Part shown: positions 6,526-8,967 of the stretch, piece by piece
Numbering within the stretch: position 1 is the stretch's first letter
How the letters are laid out: every line of letters starts with the position of its first letter
Assembly: GCA_017390595.1 (NCBI GenBank)
Contig: JAFPBC010000063.1
Span: forward strand, 1-8,967
DNA from: Selenomonadales bacterium
Lineage (GTDB): Bacteria > Bacillota > Negativicutes > RGIG982
Reading direction: 5' to 3'
Length of the DNA: 8,967 bases
Position numbers and translations under genes: made by a program
Notes under the pieces: generated by a model
What the model saw: the letters and a program-made list of their open reading frames with translations, nothing else
What the model was told of the DNA's origin: nothing
The model's database searches: none

Positions 6526-6660
6526 ATGAAACGTACGTATCAGCCTAACACATTGTGGAGAAAAAGAACCCATGGTTTCCGTGAACGTATGAAAACCAAA
6601 GGTGGTAGAATCGTTCTGAAAAGAAGACGTGCAAAAGGCAGAAAAAGATTATCTGCTTAA
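6526..6660 (+). CDS. rpmH: 50S ribosomal protein L34
   Basis: L34 is a small basic protein of the large ribosomal subunit. The 44-residue product begins MKRTYQPNTLWRKRTHGFRERM and ends KRRRAKGRKRLSA, the standard L34 sequence and length. The ATG at 6526 is preceded by GAGGGAGGTG (6506-6515), about 11 bases away, and by AAGGA directly before the start. It is the first gene after the strong promoter and is followed at once by a terminator-like hairpin, so it should be made in excess over rnpA. Confidence 0.97.
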   Translation: MKRTYQPNTLWRKRTHGFRERMKTKGGRIVLKRRRAKGRKRLSA

Positions 6661-6685
6661 TAGGCCGCAATCGTGGCCTATTTTT
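6659..6685 (+). terminator. Intrinsic terminator/attenuator between rpmH and rnpA
   Basis: AATAGGCC (6659-6666) pairs with GGCCTATT (6675-6682). The stem extends by a C-G and a G-U pair around an AATC loop, and the 3' arm runs into TTTTT (6681-6685). The hairpin overlaps the rpmH stop codon. Since rnpA has no visible promoter of its own, this is more likely a partial terminator setting the L34 to RNase P protein ratio than a full stop. Confidence 0.8.
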
Positions 6686-6707
6686 CCTATTATGGCAGGA
6701 TTAGATC

Positions 6708-7061
6708 ATGATGAAATTACCGAGAAATCGAATCGTAAAAAAGAATAAAGAAATCCAAGCGATCTATCGAGGTGGTAAATCGTACGTGACGAGATATTTT
6801 ATCTTTTATCTGTTCCGTACGAACGATATGCCGATCCGTGTCGCTGTCGCAGCAGGTAAGAAGCTCGGCAATGCTGTTATCCGCAATTCTGTAAAACGGC
6901 GTCTCAGAGAGATATTCCGTCAGAATCAATCTCAGCTTAATGGGAGCGGACAGGTACTTATCGTCGGGAGAAAACCGATGCTTGATGCCGATTACCGCGA
7001 TATCGAAAAGGCTTTTTTATCGGTATGCCGTAAGATCAAACGGGAGCAGGAGAGAGGATAA
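6708..7061 (+). CDS. rnpA: Ribonuclease P protein component
   Basis: RnpA is the protein subunit of RNase P; it binds the catalytic RNA and pre-tRNA leaders to mature tRNA 5' ends. The 117-residue basic protein carries the hallmark RNR motif K52-LGNAVIRNSVKRRLRE-E68 and the FxxFxLFR-type strand at about 31-37. Two adjacent ATG codons occur at 6708 and 6711. AGGA at 6697-6700 is 7 bases from the first and 10 from the second, so I kept the first. It lies 47 bases after rpmH, behind the hairpin, and 2 bases before yidD. Confidence 0.96.
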   Translation: MMKLPRNRIVKKNKEIQAIYRGGKSYVTRYFIFYLFRTNDMPIRVAVAAGKKLGNAVIRNSVKRRLREIFRQNQSQLNGSGQVLIVGRKPMLDADYRDIEKAFLSVCRKIKREQERG

Positions 7062-7063
7062 AC

Positions 7064-7273
7064 GTGAAGAGGATACTACTTCTCTTGATACACTTTTATC
7101 GCAGATTCATATCTCCGCTCAAACCGCCGACTTGTCGGTTCTATCCGACTTGTTCTCTTTATGCTGTACAAGCGATCGAGAAATACGGTGCTTTCAAAGG
7201 AAGCTACCTTGCCGTGAAAAGGATATTAAAATGTCACCCGTTTCATAAGGGTGGCTATGACCCTGTGGAATAA
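7064..7273 (+). CDS. yidD: Membrane protein insertion efficiency factor YidD
   Basis: YidD is a short membrane-associated protein that assists YidC-dependent insertion. The 69 residues contain the family pattern: an amphipathic N-terminal helix (MKRILLLLIHFYRRFISPL), then CRFYPTCSLYA with Cys24 and Cys30, and KCHPFHKGGYDPV with Cys57 at the end. The start is GTG at 7064, just 2 bases after the rnpA stop, with a purine-rich ribosome site (GGAGAGAGGA, about 7049-7058) inside the end of rnpA. It is probably cotranscribed and coupled with rnpA, and it directly precedes yidC, its functional partner. Confidence 0.95.
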   Translation: MKRILLLLIHFYRRFISPLKPPTCRFYPTCSLYAVQAIEKYGAFKGSYLAVKRILKCHPFHKGGYDPVE

Positions 7274-7292
7274 ATAGAATAGGTTTGGGGAT

Positions 7293-7949
7293 GTGAGTTT
7301 TTTGTTTGAAATTTTCGATATTTTTATCGGCTTTTTACAAACGATTTTAACCTTTTTCTACGGCATCACAGAATCCATCGGTTATGCCAACTACGGCTTG
7401 GCGATCATCTTATTGACGATCGTTATCAAAATGCTTCTCTATCCGTTGACTGTTAAACAAGTACGGTCGATGAAAGGGATGCAGATCCTTCAGCCGAAAA
7501 TGAAAGAGTTGCAGGAAAAATACGCAAAACAACCTGAAAAGCTTCAGAAAGAATTGGCGATCCTCTACAAAGAGACAGGCGTCAACCCGCTTGCGGGCTG
7601 CTTGCCGATGCTCGTGCAGATGCCGATCCTTATCGGTATTTTCTATGCGATTCGTGATTTTTCGTATGTATCGACGCCGTCGTTCTTATGGCTGCAAGAT
7701 CTGAGTGCAGTCGACCCGACGTGGACGCTTCCGGCAATCGCCGCGATCTCCACGTATATCCAGTCGAAACAGACGTCGCCGAGCGATAACAAACAAGCGA
7801 AAGTAATGACGGTACTTCTTCCGCTCTTCATCGGTTATATCAGCACGACGTTCCCGGCAGGTCTCGTACTTTACTGGGCAATGAGCAACGTGGTGCAGAT
7901 CGCGCAAACGTGGTGGATGTATCGTATGAATGAGGATATCAAAAGATGA
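7293..7949 (+). CDS. yidC: Membrane protein insertase YidC/OxaA (short Gram-positive type)
   Basis: YidC inserts and folds inner-membrane proteins, alone or with SecYEG. The 218-residue protein has the five-helix core: membrane segments at about 8-25, 33-52, 103-120, 142-157 and 172-200, and a charged coiled-coil hairpin at about 58-95. It lacks the large periplasmic domain of proteobacterial YidC, and no lipobox cysteine is visible near the N-terminus, unlike SpoIIIJ-type proteins. The hydrophilic-groove charge, Arg in E. coli and Bacillus, is Lys46 here (IVIKMLLYPL). The GTG at 7293 follows GGTTTGGGG (7282-7290), a poorly spaced ribosome site. The end overlaps jag by 4 bases (ATGA), so the two are translationally coupled. 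Confidence 0.95.
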   Translation: MSFLFEIFDIFIGFLQTILTFFYGITESIGYANYGLAIILLTIVIKMLLYPLTVKQVRSMKGMQILQPKMKELQEKYAKQPEKLQKELAILYKETGVNPLAGCLPMLVQMPILIGIFYAIRDFSYVSTPSFLWLQDLSAVDPTWTLPAIAAISTYIQSKQTSPSDNKQAKVMTVLLPLFIGYISTTFPAGLVLYWAMSNVVQIAQTWWMYRMNEDIKR

Positions 7950-8638
7950 TTACTGTTGAAAAAACCGGAAAAACAGTTGAAGAAGCAGTTGCATCGGCCT
8001 TAAAAGAGCTTCAGGTAACGGAAAATGATGTTACGGTAGAAGTTTTGGAACAGCCGAAAAGCGGCTTTTTGGGACTCATTGGCGGACGTCCGGCAAAAGT
8101 TGCCGTTACGCTCATCAAGAAAGAAGAGCCCAAAGAGGAAGAAACGATCACTGTGGAAACAGAAGAAGCTCTGCCGGTCGTCGGAGAAGATCCGATCGCT
8201 GTCGGTAAAGCATTCTTGATGGATGTTTTCGCAAAAATGAATTTGACGGTAGCTATCGAAGCAGAAGAGAAAGAAGAAGTCGTTCTCTTCGACCTCAAAG
8301 GCAACGATCTCGGTATCTTGATCGGCCGTCACGGTCAGACGCTCGACGCGCTCCAGTATCTTACGAACTTGGCAGCGAACAAACACGCGGGCGAAGGCCG
8401 CAAACGCATCGTTCTCGATGTAGAAGATTACCGCAAACGTCGTGAAGAAACGCTCGTGCGCCTTGCACAGCGCTTGGCTAACAAAGTCAAACGCCGCAAC
8501 CAGCGCATCGTTCTCGAACCGATGAGCCGCCATGAAAGAAAGATCATCCATATGGCACTTCAAGACGACCCGCAGATCGCAACGTACAGCGAAGGTGAAG
8601 AACCGTATCGCAAGATCGTGATCGCGGTAAAAAGATAA
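7946..8638 (+). CDS. jag: RNA-binding protein Jag/KhpB (Jag-N, KH, R3H)
   Basis: Jag/KhpB is a KH-type RNA-binding protein that, with KhpA, controls cell division and elongation genes in Gram-positive bacteria. The 230 residues split into a Jag-N domain (1-52, with the SGFLGLIGGRPAKV motif), an acidic linker rich in Glu (about 59-80), a KH domain (83-160, GxxG loop as GRHG at 127-130) and an R3H domain (165-230, R198-xxx-H202). The ATG overlaps the yidC stop by four bases; the jag-yidC pairing is standard in Firmicutes. A strong terminator follows 14 bases after the stop. Confidence 0.95.
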   Translation: MITVEKTGKTVEEAVASALKELQVTENDVTVEVLEQPKSGFLGLIGGRPAKVAVTLIKKEEPKEEETITVETEEALPVVGEDPIAVGKAFLMDVFAKMNLTVAIEAEEKEEVVLFDLKGNDLGILIGRHGQTLDALQYLTNLAANKHAGEGRKRIVLDVEDYRKRREETLVRLAQRLANKVKRRNQRIVLEPMSRHERKIIHMALQDDPQIATYSEGEEPYRKIVIAVKR

Positions 8639-8652
8639 TCAAAAAAACGACT

Positions 8653-8682
8653 GAAAACCCTGTAATTCATTACAGGGTTTTC
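8653..8682 (+). terminator. Strong intrinsic terminator after jag
   Basis: GAAAACCCTGTAA (8653-8665) and TTACAGGGTTTTC (8670-8682) form a perfect 13-base stem with a four-base TTCA loop, and the 3' arm ends in TTTT. An A-run upstream (8641-8647) makes it look bidirectional. It should end the rpmH-rnpA-yidD-yidC-jag transcript. mnmE lies only 28 bases beyond it with no clear promoter in between, so mnmE probably depends on read-through or on a promoter I do not recognise. Confidence 0.93.
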
Positions 8683-8710
8683 TTGAATTTTACAGAATGG
8701 AGGAGTTTTT

Positions 8711-8967
8711 ATGACAGAAGATACGATCAGTGCCGTAGCGACCGCGCCCGGTGAAGGCGGTATCGGTATCGTGCGTATCAGCGGAAGTGATGCCGCGAAG
8801 ATAGCCGAGCAGATATTTCGTCCGCACAGCGGTAAACGTGTGGCAGATATCGCATCGCATCATGCAACGTACGGAACGGTCGTCGATCCGAAAACGGGGG
8901 AGACTGTCGATGAAGCACTGCTTCTCTTGATGTACGCGCCCCATTCTTATACGAAAGAAGATGTCGC
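8711..8967 (+). CDS. mnmE: tRNA modification GTPase MnmE (TrmE), N-terminal part (cut by window edge)
   Basis: MnmE works with MnmG to modify the wobble uridine of certain tRNAs (cmnm5U). The 85 complete codons present read MTEDTISAVATAPGEGGIGIVRISGSDA and continue ...DEALLLLMYAPHSYTKEDV. This is the formyl-folate-binding TrmE N-terminal domain, with its APGEGGIGIVRISG motif at 12-25. The GTPase domain lies beyond the window. The ATG at 8711 has a good ribosome site, GGAGGA at 8699-8704. In Firmicutes mnmE commonly follows jag near the origin, followed by mnmG. Confidence 0.96.
   Translation, partial: MTEDTISAVATAPGEGGIGIVRISGSDAAKIAEQIFRPHSGKRVADIASHHATYGTVVDPKTGETVDEALLLLMYAPHSYTKEDV

Noticed and set aside
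6483..6548. A 21-codon open frame (MMSIPYYMREVSKDYETYVSA) in the rpmH leader that overlaps the rpmH start
   Set aside because: It has no good ribosome site and overlaps rpmH in another frame; chance occurrence is likely without conservation data.
8000..8563. A 187-codon minus-strand open frame opposite jag
   Set aside because: It has Phe-rich antisense-type composition, and jag has all of its domains on the plus strand.

Overview
This window is a bacterial chromosomal replication origin with its two diverging gene clusters. The gene order and protein motifs indicate a Firmicute (Bacillota). The general order matches Bacillus subtilis: (gyrB-remB-recF-yaaA-dnaN-dnaA) on one side of oriC and rpmH-rnpA-yidD-yidC-jag-mnmE on the other. 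A DUF721/DciA-type gene with a zinc-ribbon tail sits between recF and remB, YidC is short and lacks a lipoprotein signal, and base composition is moderate. Together these fit a Negativicutes/Selenomonadales-type anaerobe best, but that placement is an inference from memory of gene order, not a search.

Left half, all on the minus strand and reading away from oriC: dnaA (6014-4611), dnaN (4372-3257), yaaA (3248-3030), recF (3017-1905), a DciA-like DUF721 gene with a Cys4 zinc-ribbon extension (1921-1073), remB/DUF370 (1095-841) and the first 274 codons of gyrB (822-1, cut by the window edge). From dnaN to gyrB the genes are packed with gaps under 20 bases or overlaps of 17-23 bases, so they look like one replication/repair operon. 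It encodes the sliding clamp, the RecFOR loader, a likely helicase-loading partner, a small regulator and gyrase.

Centre: two DnaA-box clusters flank dnaA. The larger lies upstream of dnaA (about 6043-6365). The smaller lies between dnaA and dnaN (about 4449-4577). The dnaA-dnaN spacer also holds, in order, a perfect DnaA box, a short GC run, a string of TAG/TAT triplets and an AT-rich tract. This is the arrangement known as the basal unwinding system (DnaA-trio) in B. subtilis, so I infer that strand opening happens there and that the origin is bipartite.

Right half, all on the plus strand: a textbook-perfect sigma-A promoter (6395-6423), rpmH (L34), an intrinsic terminator/attenuator, rnpA, yidD, yidC, jag/khpB, a strong terminator, then the first 85 codons of mnmE (cut by the window edge). 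These supply ribosome and RNase P components, membrane-protein insertion, an RNA-binding regulator and tRNA modification.

I see no mobile elements, CRISPR arrays, tRNA or rRNA genes. The most interesting points are the DnaA-trio-like opening site, the zinc-ribbon DciA homologue in a recF-remB position, and the palindrome and promoter arrangement inside oriC. Nothing here looks like a wholly new system.
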